DNA of 64,000 nucleotides from Geosiphon pyriformis (GCA_016748015.1 JAAOMT010000379.1:296042-360041), one strand, 5' to 3'; shown: positions 14,030-26,644, counted from the first letter of the stretch. The notes: generated by a model from the letters alone, not told the origin. Program-made: numbers and translations.

Positions 14030-14616
14030 GAAATAAATTTATTTATTATTTTTGAGGTGAAACTAGGAATCAATTGAAATATAGTCTGAAACTTTTCAAC
14101 TTTACCTTTTTCAACAGAAAACTATTTCAATTGAAGAAATCAATTCAAAAATATGAAATGTTGGCTACCTGGTTCTTTGACAGAGTAGTTATTTAAAAAT
14201 TTGTAAAAAATTACAATTATAAAATTATGAATCACCCAAGTGTTGTATTGAAAATTGAAAAATCAAGATCGAAGTTAGATCAAACAGTCATTGATCGAAT
14301 TGGGAGAGTGAGAAGAGATTTTCTGTTTGTATTTTGCTAACTGCATTGTACAAAAACCCGAATTGATTGATAAATATTTTATTCCAACCAGTTTGTTGAC
14401 TATTCTCAAACCAAAAGGAGTTTAAAGAAGAAGAATAATAATAATCGATATCTTCGAATGGTCACGCTACTTTTAAATAAAGTTCTGCGGTAAACGGTTG
14501 ATGTAAACGTCCAGATTTTATTTAAGATCATTTTTTTACGTGCTATAATGAATTTCCAAGTTCTCTAACTAATTTCTATAAAAATTTAATTTTTTATTCA
14601 GCCATTAATATAAAGA

Positions 14617-16199
14617 ATGTTTATGAGCTTGGGTTTTTTTGGCTTCTTAATTTTTTTTAGCTGCTATTTTTTTGAGGCACCTAATGCAAGCGTAATATAC
14701 AAAAACTCAATCGAAGATCTCCAAAATGAAATGAATCAACCTTTTCTGACATCAACGCTTGATCAATCATTTGATTTAAACCTAAGTGACATTACCAGTT
14801 TGACGCAAGACTTAACAACCAATGCTGTTCAGTTCAATACCAACTCATATGCTCAGCTTTTAATGGGGGAAACTAACGCAAAATATAGTGACCTTTCACA
14901 AGACTCATCAAATGAGGATATTCAAAACTCCAAGCTCTCTTCAATTAATTCATTGCCTGGTAATTCTGAAACTGATTTAGTTACAGAGTTGCAGGCCTCA
15001 CTTTTAGAGACTGACTATGAGGAAATCGATAATAACCGAGGTTTTAATGAAGGAGCTATTATAGTCTCCGAAATACCTAAATCCTTTATAAAAAAGTTAA
15101 TTAATGGTGAAGGACCAGAAGACAATCAAACGCGAAAGAGAGTAAAAAATGAAGATCAATTAGAACTTTTGACTAGCTTTGCGAGATACGCTAAAGCCCC
15201 TATATGTGAAACTGATAAGCTTAAGAGTTATTCAGATGAAATTAAAGGTAAATTTTGATTGAGATTCAGATTTTGACGAAATGACAACCTTTGAATTTAT
15301 CCAAATACATTGGTCATTTTAAAAACTTGAAAATTTTGAACACCCTTTTTAGTAATATCTGGTGTAGATCACAAGAAAAAGCAAATAATATTCTCCTTCA
15401 GAAGCGATAAATATGAGAAAACCGGTCAATTTATGAGAAATATCACACTAACCCAATATCAAGAGTTTCGAATAGCAAGGGTTCATTATTTAGTTGATCA
15501 AGAATTTTCTATGATTAAAAAAATGTTTTTAAATGAGCTTGACTCATTGGTTAAAATAAACCCGGGATTTTCCATTGGATTGACTGGATTTAGCTGGGGC
15601 GGTGGTAAGCTTAGGTTTATCGTGAAATTGATTTTAAACAGAAATACAAAATACCGAAAAAACCCCTTCTATCTTAATCCCAATTTATTTTTTGTCAGGA
15701 TACGCAATATTAGCAGGCCTAGAAGCCTTAAAACAATACCCTGGAAGAACGATTCAAGTATTTACCTATGGTCAACCACGTATCGGTAATATCGGTTTTG
15801 CAAATATCGTTTCTCGGAAATTGACGGTTTATCGAGTGACAAATCTTGATGATTTGGTTCCTCATAAGCCCCCACAACACAAAAATATTAATAATCAGAA
15901 ATGGAAATATCATCATCATGACACTGAATTTTGGATTGGGAGTTATAATGGACCAGTTTTTCAATGCCAGAGCTTTATTAAGCACACTAAGTTTCGACAA
16001 GAGAATGAGGTGGGTAGGGAACTTTTAGGGTTTGTTTCGAGAAGACTTAGTGAAAACTATTTTTAATATTACATGTTTGATTGTTTAGGCCTGTGCGAAT
16101 TCCGCTGAACTCCCTTATGATATTCAAGCGCATGAGGGTCCATACTTTAACTATTTAATGAATAAAGAGTATTGTAATGCTGAATCCTATCTTCCTTAG
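14617..16199 (+). CDS. LipB: secreted class 3 (fungal) lipase, intact catalytic triad
   Basis: Four exons (14617-15247, 15353-15604, 15699-16009, 16089-16199) encode 434 residues in one continuous frame. The N-terminus is a signal peptide with a long hydrophobic core. A low-complexity Ser/Asn/Glu propeptide-like region runs to about residue 185, followed by the Lipase_3 N-terminal hallmark 'FARYAKAPIC'. The strand before the elbow is 'QIIFSFRSDKYEKT'. The nucleophile is Ser291 in GFSWGGG; Asp346 lies in 'NLDDLVPH' and His367 in 'YHHHDTEFWIG', giving a complete triad. 'FTYGQPRIGN' is the usual strand between Ser and Asp. The C-terminal exon keeps 'EGPYFNYLM'. Exon lengths and phases match LipA closely, so the two are paralogues. 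Substrate preference (triacylglycerol or other esters) cannot be read from the sequence. Confidence 0.87.
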
Positions 16200-17691
16200 T
16201 ATTCAAACCCTTTGAAATTTGAGTTTTGGAAATAACATTTTCCATTTAATATGATTATAGGGTTTTTTTAAATTATGAAATTAGCTTAATATTTTTCTGG
16301 ATGAGTGCTAATTTCAATTCGTGATTAAATAGTTTCTTTCAGTCCATATCTGAAAAATGATAAAACTCAAAAGTAACTTTTATTTTTCTTAACTTATACG
16401 TAGTATTTTAATTTTATATTTTCTCACAGCTCAAATACTATCTCCTTACTAATTCAAATAAACCAAATGAACCAAATGATTTGAAAATAATGATACAATT
16501 GAACGTTTGTACGAATATTTAATGTAGAGATAAGATGAAAAAATTCATTATTCGATTTTTAAAAGTCTTAAATAATTTTAAAATAAATTAGAAAAAACTT
16601 GAATTTTTATACAAAGCTACATTTTTCACAGGTATTTTGAAGTTAAATAGTCACAAATGAATTTAAAAAATTGTACAGTAACGATTAAATTGATTCAACT
16701 ACTTATTTAAAAATTTTCAGCAACGAAATTGTCAAAAAAATATCATAGAAAACGTTTTTTTTTATCCTTAATTCTCTATTCACAAAATTATTTTAAAAGT
16801 TTCTCATACACATAAAAAAGAATCAAATATAAATTGGTCGAATAAATATTAAAAAGTCAATTCGTTTTAAAAATAATAGGAAATCATTTAACCCTCGTCG
16901 ATACCTTTATAACGTCAACGTAAAAACACTTTGAATTGAACTTGAGATTTTAATTTAAAGAAAATGTTTAAAAGAAAATTTTATTTCTTTTTAAAAATTT
17001 TAAAAGGTTTTTTTTAAAAAACCTATTTCCCTAAAAAAAATAAAAAATTTTTGCCAGCGGATTTTTTAATTTGAAATTTGGTAATCAAAGTAAAACTTTG
17101 GATTAGCAATCATAAATCAATATAAAAAAAAAAGCTATTGATCATTCCATATTGGTGGAGATGGGGCGCATGTAAAAAAAAAAAAGTTTTGTTTCATAGA
17201 ATCATATTTTGATGCATTAAATTGTTTAGGAACCTAGAAGGTATGACGGGGTAAATTATTAACGATTGGGTCGAGAAAAATTTTTTTTTTCGCTTTTCCT
17301 TTGATAGTTTAGCATCCAATAATGCGTCATTGACCTTTATTGTGCACAATGCAAATCAAAGTCGATCGTTTAATCTTATAGGGAAACAAATGCATAAATA
17401 AAAGCTAGAATCACGAATTGCGGGAAAAACAGCGATACCCAGATATCTTACATTGATTATTTACCATCAAGATCCCCAAAAACTGCGTGGGGAAATTCGT
17501 CTTATAAAAACTTCCACTCTTCCCCTATTCCTTTCAAAAATTGACCAAAAAAAATCCTGCTTATTTTTTAACCATTTAAGATGGGGATTTTTAAGATTGT
17601 AAGTTTTCAACTCGATAAATTAAGCCCAATGCAAAACCCCCTTTTAATAATATCTTATGCCTAAGCACTCCATTTAACCTCAAAGATTGAG

Positions 17692-17745
17692 ATTTCGCCT
17701 TTCACTCCCGCAAATCCATTGCATGTGGCGGGAGTAAGGTGAAAT
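17692..17745. repeat. Imperfect inverted repeat (hairpin) with GC-rich core
   Basis: The left arm (17692-17711) and right arm (17728-17745) are near-perfect reverse complements. They share the core CTCCCGC/GCGGGAG, and a 16-base loop separates them. The stem is unusually GC-rich for this AT-rich region. It could be a small palindromic element end, a transcribed hairpin, or chance; no flanking gene explains it. Confidence 0.6.
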
Positions 17746-18990
17746 CAGCTCTTAGGAGTTAAAATGTTTCTTCCTCTTAATCATATCGCGGCGGCGCCAT
17801 CACTTCGCTCCTGACACCTTCAACACTTGGTTTTCGCCCTGCGAAAATTACTCTCCCCTTGTCTGGGCGCTCTCCATCAATTGGCCCGATTCAAATTTGC
17901 CCCAATGAGAAGTTTACGGTTTGAAACAATAATTTTTAAAACTTTTGACTATGGATGTATGATGCAGTATAACACATGAACTCTTAAAGTGTCTTTAAGG
18001 GTGGGAAATGATGTAATATTTAGTTTTTCTTTCAAAGATAATTATTATGTAAAAATTCAATGAATTGAGTTTTGGATTCTAAGAAAAGCGTATTTTAGGT
18101 TATTTTTGGTGAGAAATGCCTTTTTTTTTTTACATTCTCAAGTGAAATGGGTTGGGTTAGGGTCAGGTTGGGTTGTAGATTTGCTTAATAAAAAATTGTA
18201 TGTTAAAATCAAACTATTCGTTCAGACAACAATGTGGAAGAATGTCAAAGAGAACATTACTCGATAGGGCAAGGTGAAGGAAGGATATCTTTAGGCCATC
18301 CCTTCAGTCTTTTTTGCTCTCACAAATTATACATAGAACCCAGCCAATAAAGGGGGCAGGTTTTATAGTCATGCTATAGGTAAAAGGAATGTTGAATCTT
18401 TCTAGTTAAAATGACGCATCAAATTATCTCGTTCCCTTGACCCCTGAAAATTTATACGCTAAAAAATGATCAAGTTCGGACCCCACAATAAATACAGATG
18501 GCTCATGATATAATGAATACCTTGTTTCAAAGCTTTTCCCCTTTATATTTCACTCGTCCATAGTCAAAGAGTTCGCCATCATAGTAGTTAACTATTGAAA
18601 TGCTAAAATTGGTCATATTAATTCTAAAAAAATATTCTATAATGTAACCAACCGTGTATACGACTTGGTGGTGTTGATGACAATATCAATCTGCTTTTCG
18701 TGGTGATAGATATATTTAACAATAGAGAAATCTATAAAGCAAATTTATTTGGAGAGGGGAAATTAAAACTCCAAAATTTACTGATTCCATCAAATTTAAC
18801 TTGACTGTTGGGAGATAGTTTTTCTTTTCAATTGGAAACCAAAAAGGTTCATATTTTTGAAAAAGAAGAAATACCACATCGGCTCCATCAAAGGGTTAGT
18901 TTTACGAATGGCAGAAAATTTTTGTTGAAAGAAGTCATCGTGGAAGGAAGGGAACAATTTAAAGGTGTAAGCATTAGATTGTTCCCAAAT

Positions 18991-19143
18991 GAGATTTTAG
19001 AACGAAGGCCTCGAGGCAGAGTGTCGTGAGTTCAAACCGATGCAGTCATACCGGGAACTGCCAACCACTACAATGGTTGGTAGGCAAAGCAAAGCAAAGC
19101 AGCTGCTCATGGTCGATCTAGTAGATTACAGCAGCAATGCCAT
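18991..19143 (+). mobile_element. Possible tRNA-derived SINE fragment
   Basis: The segment contains 'GGCCTCGAGGCAG' followed by 'GTCGTGAGTTCAAACC'. The second string resembles the T-arm and RNA polymerase III B box (GGTTCGANTCC-type) of a tRNA, and the first resembles an anticodon stem-loop. The 5' D-arm/A box is not well preserved. Downstream lie a 7-bp perfect hairpin (19061-19080) and three GCAAA units. It is too divergent and too long to be a functional tRNA gene. A SINE call would need further copies, and none was seen in this window. Confidence 0.35.
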
Positions 19144-19159
19144 TTTTTTATTCGATTGT

Positions 19160-19188
19160 TTGTGTGCGTGTGTGTGTGTGTGTGTGTG
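19160..19188. repeat. (TG)n microsatellite
   Basis: There are about fourteen TG dinucleotides with one C interruption, just downstream of the SINE-like segment. Confidence 0.9.
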
Positions 19189-20233
19189 GCTACACGGTAA
19201 AAAAAAGTGTTCACTAAGTGAGGGATATTAGATTAGCGACCAGAGGGAATTTTTTCTTTTCCATTTCGATTCGAGTGAATTCACCAATGGCTTTTACCTT
19301 TGTTTGTCTGTGAATATAGTATTCATCGGGTCAATTCCTAACAATAATCTGAGTAAAGTTGCGAGGTATTCTATTTTTTCGAAAGATATGAATGAAAATC
19401 ATATCCTAGTTCTGATGTTACATTTACTTCTTTACTTCTTGTGAACCCATGAGTAACCGAGATATTCTTTGGTTTAGAAACTGTCAATTGTTCTCCTAAT
19501 TATACCTATGGAGATCAAACCTAACTTCGGGAGTCAAGTATATCAAAAATTTTGTCCATGAGAATCCTTTCAATCAGATTTCGTTGTGGTAAACAGATAT
19601 AAGCCAAAGGCGCCTTAGATTGAAACATTCTGTTTGAAAAGGTGAAAGCAGAAGGTATAAGCGGCTCAGGGTTACATTATTTACTTGAGAATAAAGAGCA
19701 TTATGAAAAAATTATTTTGTAAAAAGAAGACAAACTGTTTTTAAAGGAAAAGCGGAAAAAACAAGTGAACTCAAAGAAAAATGAAAAAGGATGTGATATC
19801 ATTTATGCAATATGACGGATCATTAAACCCCCTTTTTACGTTATAGGTGGACAATATCAGCATTATATTTTGCATGATCTAAGTCGATATCATCTAGTTT
19901 AGGACAGGCTGAAATTTATCACATGGGGTTAATTCTAGTCGTTAAACAATGAATTTCTAAAAAAAATTGTTATCGTGAGAGAATTTTATCAAGGTCTTTT
20001 TGTTATGACAAATTAAAAAAATTTCAAATAGGAGAAAAATATTTGGTGTTCTGATGATTTCTCATATTAAAAATTTGAAAAGAAAATAAAACTCCCGGAT
20101 ACTTTTTGGATATTTACAACAAAAAATATGTTTTGAGCCATGATGAAATAAAATCTTACATGGGAATCTAGGGATTTAAAGATTATAAATTCGAATTTTT
20201 TGCTAAACTAAATTTTGCGACCCAGTATAAATG

Positions 20234-20240
<7 letters not shown>

Positions 20241-20270
<30 letters not shown>

Positions 20271-20319
20271 TGTATGTATGTATGTATGTATGTATGTATG
20301 TATGTATGTATGTATGTAT
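20241..20319. repeat. (TATG)n microsatellite
   Basis: About twenty near-perfect tetranucleotide units make this one of the longest simple repeats in the window. Reading frames on both strands across it are repeat artefacts. Confidence 0.95.
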
Positions 20320-21936
20320 ACAGATATTCTCTTTTTTTAATGATCGTCCATTACACCACATTATTTTTTGTAACCTCAACTTTATATCTATGGCGGTCAA
20401 ATTAAAGTTTTCTTGTCAACATTTCAGTTCAAAGATGAAATGTAATTAGATTTCAAAAATCCCATTTTCTGTATCACAAGATCTCAAGTATCTTCTCTCT
20501 ATTGAAATCTTTTCATTTTTGCTGTTTCAATATCAGATTATTTAGTGATACTGTGCGCTTCAATAATAAAAATAAGTTAATCACGCTAATATATTTTGAC
20601 TTTTTTTTCAGAAATCAGATTTAGATTGACGAGAGTGAGTTTAAGAATAAAATTAATATATTGGTCAATTTATATAATTACCCCCTCTACAAGAGTTCAT
20701 TTCTTTTTATTCGTAAAAATGGTCATTAATAAGATTACTTACGAAAGAGTTTTCAAAACTCTTTAACTGGGAAATTAATCTAATGAATAGACAATTACCA
20801 TTAATTTCGAAGACCAAAATCTTGATAAATCAAATAAAAGTACTTATTTGTTTCACAAAATTACTTGAGAAAAGTCTTTTGGCCAGAATAATTAGTAAAA
20901 TTTCCAGTATTTCAAACTGTTTGAGTCTGAATTTAATACCCGGGGTAACAGGCTTCGAGAAGTGAATGAAGAGTGAATAATATGTTTAATTTAAGTGGTA
21001 TGTAAATGTATAATGTTGATTGATCTGATTTCTAATTATTAATATTTTTTTTAAAAATCTTTGATTCTTGATAAATTTTTTTTGAAATACCTTTTTTATA
21101 TCTATTATCAATTAATAAAAACGTTTGATTACAATGAGGCTCCGACTTTTTATTAATAATTACTAATCAGAGTAATGTTTCAATGGGAATCTTTTTAAAA
21201 AAAATATTTTTAATTTCATCTGACCTTTAACCTTCGCCACGAACCCCCAGTTCCATAATATAAAAATTAATTTTTGAAAGCGTTAGCTCCAAAGAAAAAG
21301 GGGTGAAAGGATCCATATTTTGCCTTTTTAAAAAAGAATTTGACATATTCAATGAAAACAGTGAAAAAAATTTATTTTGTAAAATTACCTTTTTAAGTAC
21401 TTTTGTGATCGACAGGAGTTCAAAGATAATCCCTTTTGAATCGTTTAATTACAGCGCATTTAAATTTAATTATGCAAGTTGATAGTCCTAATTCTGACAC
21501 GCGTCCGCACACTCATTAAATAAAACAGGATATCAGTCAATTCATTATAATCATATATAAACTTTTCATTTTATCCTAAAAATGAATTTCAACTCTTTAA
21601 AGGATTGTTTTTATTCTCTCATTGTTTATTAATTCACTTTAAGGAATTTTCTGTTTCCAAGGAAATCATGATGTGATTTGTTCAATATCTTGGGATCATA
21701 CAACTTTTTTTTCAATTTGAAAATGACAATGATTATAAAAAGAAATAATTCATTAAGTAAGAGAAAAAATAGCTCTTGGAAATTTTATCAAGAAAATCCA
21801 TGGCAACAAAGGAGTAAAAGTCATACCGTCTGGTTTGGTCTTTTAAAAAGATTTATTAATTATATAAAACAATAGGAGAATATAGTAATTGATGATTCGT
21901 CACTAGGTGACGTTTTCATATTTATAATAATAAAAA

Positions 21937-21939
<3 letters not shown>

Positions 21940-21989
<50 letters not shown>
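21940..21989. repeat. (ATT)n microsatellite
   Basis: There are about sixteen uninterrupted ATT units on the plus strand. Confidence 0.95.
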
Positions 21990-22774
21990 GTAGAATTAAA
22001 AAGGAATAAAGCAAATAAAATTGGAAACAATGGTGTGGATTTTTGAATTTTTGCGCATTTAGAGGTAAAGGAGGGTGATTTTCATCATGATGATGATATA
22101 AGGTATGATAATTTCTAAACTGTTATAATAACTCGTGCCTGATAATTAGACTCTATTCAAATTCCCTTTTCAATTATAATTGAACACTAACAATTGAGCA
22201 CTCTAAGATAAAAATGATTCACTATGGTAAGATAATTCTACAAATCAGATACATAATCTATAAACCCCCTTTTTAGTGATTGTTAAAGCTATGCTAAGCA
22301 AGCTGTTCCCGAATCAGGGTGTCACGTTGATCAAGAGAGTTATATCCTTGAAAGATTTTAGGAAACCCCTTAGAGGCGCACCAAATTGGGCATTGATAAA
22401 TAGAAATAATAATTTCTACTCTGCTTTTCAACATAATCGCAAAAAACGAACCACCTTTTACGTCATGACTGATATGGCAACGCAGTTTTGATTACTCACA
22501 ATTTATATTGATCAGAAGATCCCCACCCTAACAAAGCGGAGAAATGTATTTGCAAAACTGGTTAGATACTAGAACAATCATCTAGTCAAACAAGTATATA
22601 TTTGACCTTAATTCCCAAAAAGAGAGCCAAAAGAAAGATTTTAGGCTCACACAAAGAGTTTTTTTTTTTTTTGAGAGCAAATATCAATTCCTCTTTGGTT
22701 TTTTTCTTTGACAATAAAAGTTATTTGATTTGGAAGAAAAAAGAAAGATTTTTACCACAAGGAATTAAAAGAGT

Positions 22775-23576
22775 ATGGGAATCCCAAAACGAAATACGAA
22801 CAGCAGTAGTATTTCAACTTCGTCTAGTGCTACTCGTGTCAACGATCGAATGATATTGAATGTCGGTGGAATAAGGGTTTGTATTTTTTGGAAAAAATTA
22901 AAAATAAAAATTCTTTCATAATTTAATCAACCCTTTTTTTTTAATTTTCAATCATTTCCCTATCCAGTACGAGACCAAACGTTCCACATTAACCGCATAT
23001 CCAGACACACTTCTTGGTACAATGTTTCAAGAACGGAATTCACAACTTCTTCACCCAATAAACGATAACGAATATTTTATCGATCGAAATGGTCGAGCTT
23101 TTCATTACATTCTAGAATACTATCGAACGGGAAAAGTGGTCTGGGGTGGGATAGGTTCAGATCGAAGAATAACGCGTCGAGAATTAGAAGAAGAATTGGA
23201 TTATTTTCTTATACCACCTTTAACACCAGCACTTTCTCTCGCGATGGATTTTGAAGCTTTTATTAAAGCAATGATGCAAGTCTGTTTAAAAGCTTTCCGT
23301 ATTGACGGTGAAACTAGGATAAAAGTTACCGCGACCACGAATGGAAAACATCTTTTAGTAAGATATATGACTCAAGGCACAAGTCTTCATGTTATGATAC
23401 CAAAAATTGGACAAAAGATTTTACAAGTTTTTGGGAAAGAGATTTATGAACACTTAAAAAGACATTGGCCTTATTTAAGATGGGAACCTCGACATATTCA
23501 GCAAGGATATGTTGTTAACATGAGTTTAAGAAAAGATGAAATTCTGTATACTGAAGATCGACCAAGATGGCATTAA
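22775..23576 (+). CDS. KCTD-2: BTB/K+ channel tetramerisation-domain protein
   Basis: Two exons (22775-22876 and 22968-23576) give 236 residues. The first exon encodes a Ser/Thr-rich leader and the diagnostic 'RMILNVGGIR'. The second continues with 'YETKRSTLTAYPDTLLGTMF', 'EYFIDRNGRAFHYILEYYRTG' and 'ELDYFLIPPL', a full BTB_2 (K_tetra) domain at about residues 24-115. The C-terminal half ('LLVRYM', 'HWPYLRWEPRHIQQGY') is shared with KCTD-1 and is probably the client-binding domain. The intron interrupts the same codon position as in KCTD-1. The probable role is cytosolic oligomeric adaptor, perhaps for a cullin-3 ligase; that rests on family knowledge only. It is the better conserved of the pair, as the NVGG motif is intact. 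Confidence 0.87.
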
Positions 23577-23661
23577 GGGTTGAAATCATGACATTAAATT
23601 ATTTTATGGACAACTTTATGAACAATCTTATTGTCATATTGAATTTTCTTTAATCTTTATG

Positions 23662-23662
23662 A

Positions 23663-23693
<31 letters not shown>

Positions 23694-23735
23694 TACTATT
23701 TTGATTATTATTATTATTATTATTCTTCTTCTTCT
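23662..23735. repeat. Interrupted (ATT)n/(TTC)n microsatellite
   Basis: Two ATT blocks are separated by ACT variants and a short unique spacer, and end in a TTC run. The repeat starts under 100 bases after the KCTD-2 stop codon, so it may lie in that gene's 3' untranslated region. Confidence 0.9.
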
Positions 23736-24481
23736 TATTCTTAAGATGACAACCATTTTGATAACTATGAAATTTTAGATTTAGAAACAACAATTTTAGA
23801 AAATGCATTTGATAAAAATTTTAGCATTATTTTTGAGTATTTTTAAAGCTTTTTGTGAATATTTAAAGAACTTTTTTTTCGTAAAGAACAAATGTTTACA
23901 AATCATTTTACGAAATAAATAACATGAAAATTAATAAATTGGATAACACAAGATACGTATCTCTAGGAAATAAAGAATATTTAGTAAAACTCATGGAAAA
24001 TCTATGAATTTCATTAACTACATGTCCTAATTACAAATAAATTAAAGTTCGTTTCATTAAAGAAGGATAAGTCTTTTATGAGAATCCTTATTCTAATAAC
24101 TATGAATATATATATCCTATGACTATATATGTACTATGTTCAATGAATATTATTAAGCCATAGAAACTGTGATCGTAATATCATTTAGGAGAAATCTCCG
24201 TTTTTGTGCTAGTCAAATAATTGAAGCTTGTATATGTGTGTAACTGAAAAAGGGTCTCGCCAACTATTCTTATATTTCATTTAAACAAGAAAAAAAGTCA
24301 AGATTTACTATTTGTATGTATGCTTATTATTCAAAAAAAAAAAAAAAATTCAAACGATGGCAAATGAATTCTAAAGGGTTCATATTCAAAAAAAAAAATT
24401 GATTTAATTTTTATGCAAGTATTTCCCATTTTTAATTTCTTTGCAAAAATTATGAGTAAAACCAATAATAATTCAGAGATT

Positions 24482-24520
24482 ATTGTTGTTGTTGTTGTTG
24501 TTGTTGTTTTGTTGTTGTTT
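24482..24520. repeat. (TTG)n microsatellite
   Basis: There are about twelve TTG units with one interruption. Confidence 0.9.
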
Positions 24521-25597
24521 GATTACTGATAAAAATAATTTCCTACCAAAAATGACTCTTGATTCACAATCCAAAAAAACCATATTAGCAATAAAAAAAA
24601 AAAGGGGGTATCAAGTGCATACAATAATAAAATAATTTAAAGTTAATTGCAAATTTTTTATCAAGTTAGATTTCTTGAAGGAACAATTGATTTAAAATCG
24701 CTTTTCAGAAACTTTTCAATCAATGAATGACAAACAAAAAATTTTCTAATGATAAAAATCGAGAGATACAACAAAATTTAAATACATTCCAAGAGACAAA
24801 ATTTCAAATGATTCAGAGAATGAAAATATCAATAGATTGAAAAAATGATTTTTTTGTTTCACGATTTCAATCTTTTTTAAAAAAATTTCTTAAACTAAAA
24901 ATTCATCGAGACAATCCAGGTTTGATTTTAACAATAGAGATCAAGAGAATGTTTGCAGTATGCAGAAACCTCAAAATAGTTTTGAAACCTTTATAAACTT
25001 TTATTATTTTCATTGCTTGCCTTTAATGGTAATTTTTAAAGAATCAAAAAATTTATTATTCAAATATGCAGGAGAGATGGGTAAAAAAAAGTTTAATATC
25101 ATCAAATCAAATCATTATGTTTCACCAATTGTGGATCATTTGTTGAGTTCTGGATTGATGAAGCTAAAAAGTAAAAAACTACATTAATCGGATGTAACCA
25201 ACAACTCCTATTTCATGCTTTGTGTTAATTGTACCGAAAATATGTAGCCAATGAAATTTTTTTTTTTTAGAGATTTTAAATTTGAGAGACTCCAAGATCA
25301 TGTATTTAAAATTTATCTCAGATATCAAAACTTTAGGAGCTGCAATAGTTTGATACGATTAAGTTTTTGCATACAGATATATCATGCATTATTTTATCTT
25401 TCTAATTCGAACGCAACGACTAATTTAGTATAAATTTCAAAGAAAAAAATAAATAATGAAAGATCATCAGAGATTATCTTTTAACTTAAGGCATGGCAAA
25501 TGTACACTTGCCATGAAAAAATCCATAATTATAATTCTCAAGTTTATAGCATTTTATATTTTCGGCCTTTTTTTAAATGGTAATTGAGAATTTTATA

Positions 25598-25631
<34 letters not shown>

Positions 25632-25682
25632 ATGATGATGATGATTATGATGATGATAAAATAATAATAATAAATAATAATA
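25598..25682. repeat. (GAT)n to (AAT)n compound microsatellite
   Basis: There is a long GAT run with two TAT interruptions that changes into AAT units at its right end. Confidence 0.9.
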
Positions 25683-25924
25683 GTAATAAACTTTATGAGT
25701 GATATGAAATTTTTTTAAAAAAAAAGACACGGAAAATTTTAAATTTATCCAATCTTTTTAACTGGCAGATGAAAACTTTTTCGTTGTATTGACTCGACTC
25801 AGTTAAATATTCATTTGATGTTACCATTTCACAAAGCTTTTTACATATTTTAGGGTATAGTTAATCGGAAATTTGTTTTTAGAGCACTTAAGGGATCTAT
25901 TTGAAACGCGATAGACTATAAGAA

Positions 25925-25978
25925 CTACCATGGCCCTTCATAATCAAAGCGAAGTGATTCATCACGAGCAAACCATAC
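25925..25978 (-). CDS. Possible orphan 3'-terminal exon
   Basis: On the minus strand an acceptor-like 'TTTTCAG' (ending at 25979) is followed by 17 codons and a TAG. They encode 'VWFARDESLRFDYEGPW', which is compositionally protein-like and more GC-rich than its surroundings. No upstream exon could be found between here and the gene that ends at 26898, and that gene has its own stop codon. It could be the last exon of an unannotated gene, a relic, or chance. Confidence 0.2.
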   Translation of the reverse strand, partial: VWFARDESLRFDYEGPW

Positions 25979-26585
25979 CTGAAAATTGAAATAAGTTCAT
26001 TTGTACTAAAAATAAGCTTATATTAAAATTAAAATTTTTTTTTTAATTTTATATTGATTTTTATTACATTTAACTTTGGTTTTAATTGGTTGAAATAAAA
26101 TCTAAATTTTTATTAAATGTTAAACAATAATTAAAATGTAACCTGTTAAAATCTAATGTTTAATTATTATTTTTTTAAAAAAAATTATTATCCAATTGAT
26201 TATTAATATTTGATTGATTTACCATTATTGATATATTTTAAAAAAATTATTATAAATAAAATTAAAATATAATAAAATTAAATCTAATCATATTAACAAA
26301 TATTAAATCAATAAAATTTTAATTTTTTTATACAATATTTAACTTTATAATGTACTTTATGATTGATAATAAAAAAGAGCAAAATATAAAAAAAATTCTT
26401 ACAAAATCTTTAAAGTTTTTTTTTTTTTAAAAAAAAAATTTTTAAGCAATTGAAAATTAGAGTATTTTTTGTTAGTTACAAAGCTAATTTTCAAAACTTT
26501 TGGTAATAGTTGTTTCAAATTATTTGTTAATATTTATGAGAAACATAATTTTCGTATCAAGAAAACTTTAAATTATGATAAACAG

Positions 26586-26587
<2 letters not shown>

Positions 26588-26631
<44 letters not shown>

Positions 26632-26644
26632 CATTATTATTATT
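26588..26644. repeat. (ATT)n microsatellite
   Basis: There are about eighteen ATT units with one ATC interruption. The poly-leucine frame across it is an artefact. Confidence 0.95.

Larger units (their letters stand above)
9884..14616. other. Intergenic region with AT desert and a GC-richer relic
   Basis: From about 10700 to 12900 the DNA is strongly AT-rich with no supportable gene. The interval 13100-13750 has higher GC and scraps of coding-like sequence in several frames, described separately. A C/A-rich low-complexity run lies at 13917-14029. The last 500 bases before LipB presumably carry its promoter. Confidence 0.5.
16200..22774. other. Intergenic region with repeats, hairpin and possible SINE
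   Basis: No gene can be supported in this 6.6 kb. GC content rises between about 17300 and 19300. A tight first-exon-like signal (ATG at 17581 followed by a GTAAGT) was seen, but no convincing continuation was found. Individual repeats are listed separately. Frames at 18808-19029 and 22276-22491 are open but match nothing I know. Confidence 0.45.

Noticed and set aside
15728-16028. Overlapping frames on both strands inside LipB exon 3
   Set aside because: Shadows of the lipase exon in other frames.
19015-19045. tRNA gene
   Set aside because: The T-arm-like sequence lacks a proper D-arm and acceptor stem, so only a SINE-type relic was considered.
20203-20449. Open frames on both strands rich in Tyr-Ile-His-Thr and Met-Tyr-Val-Cys
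   Set aside because: They are translations of the (TATG)n microsatellite.
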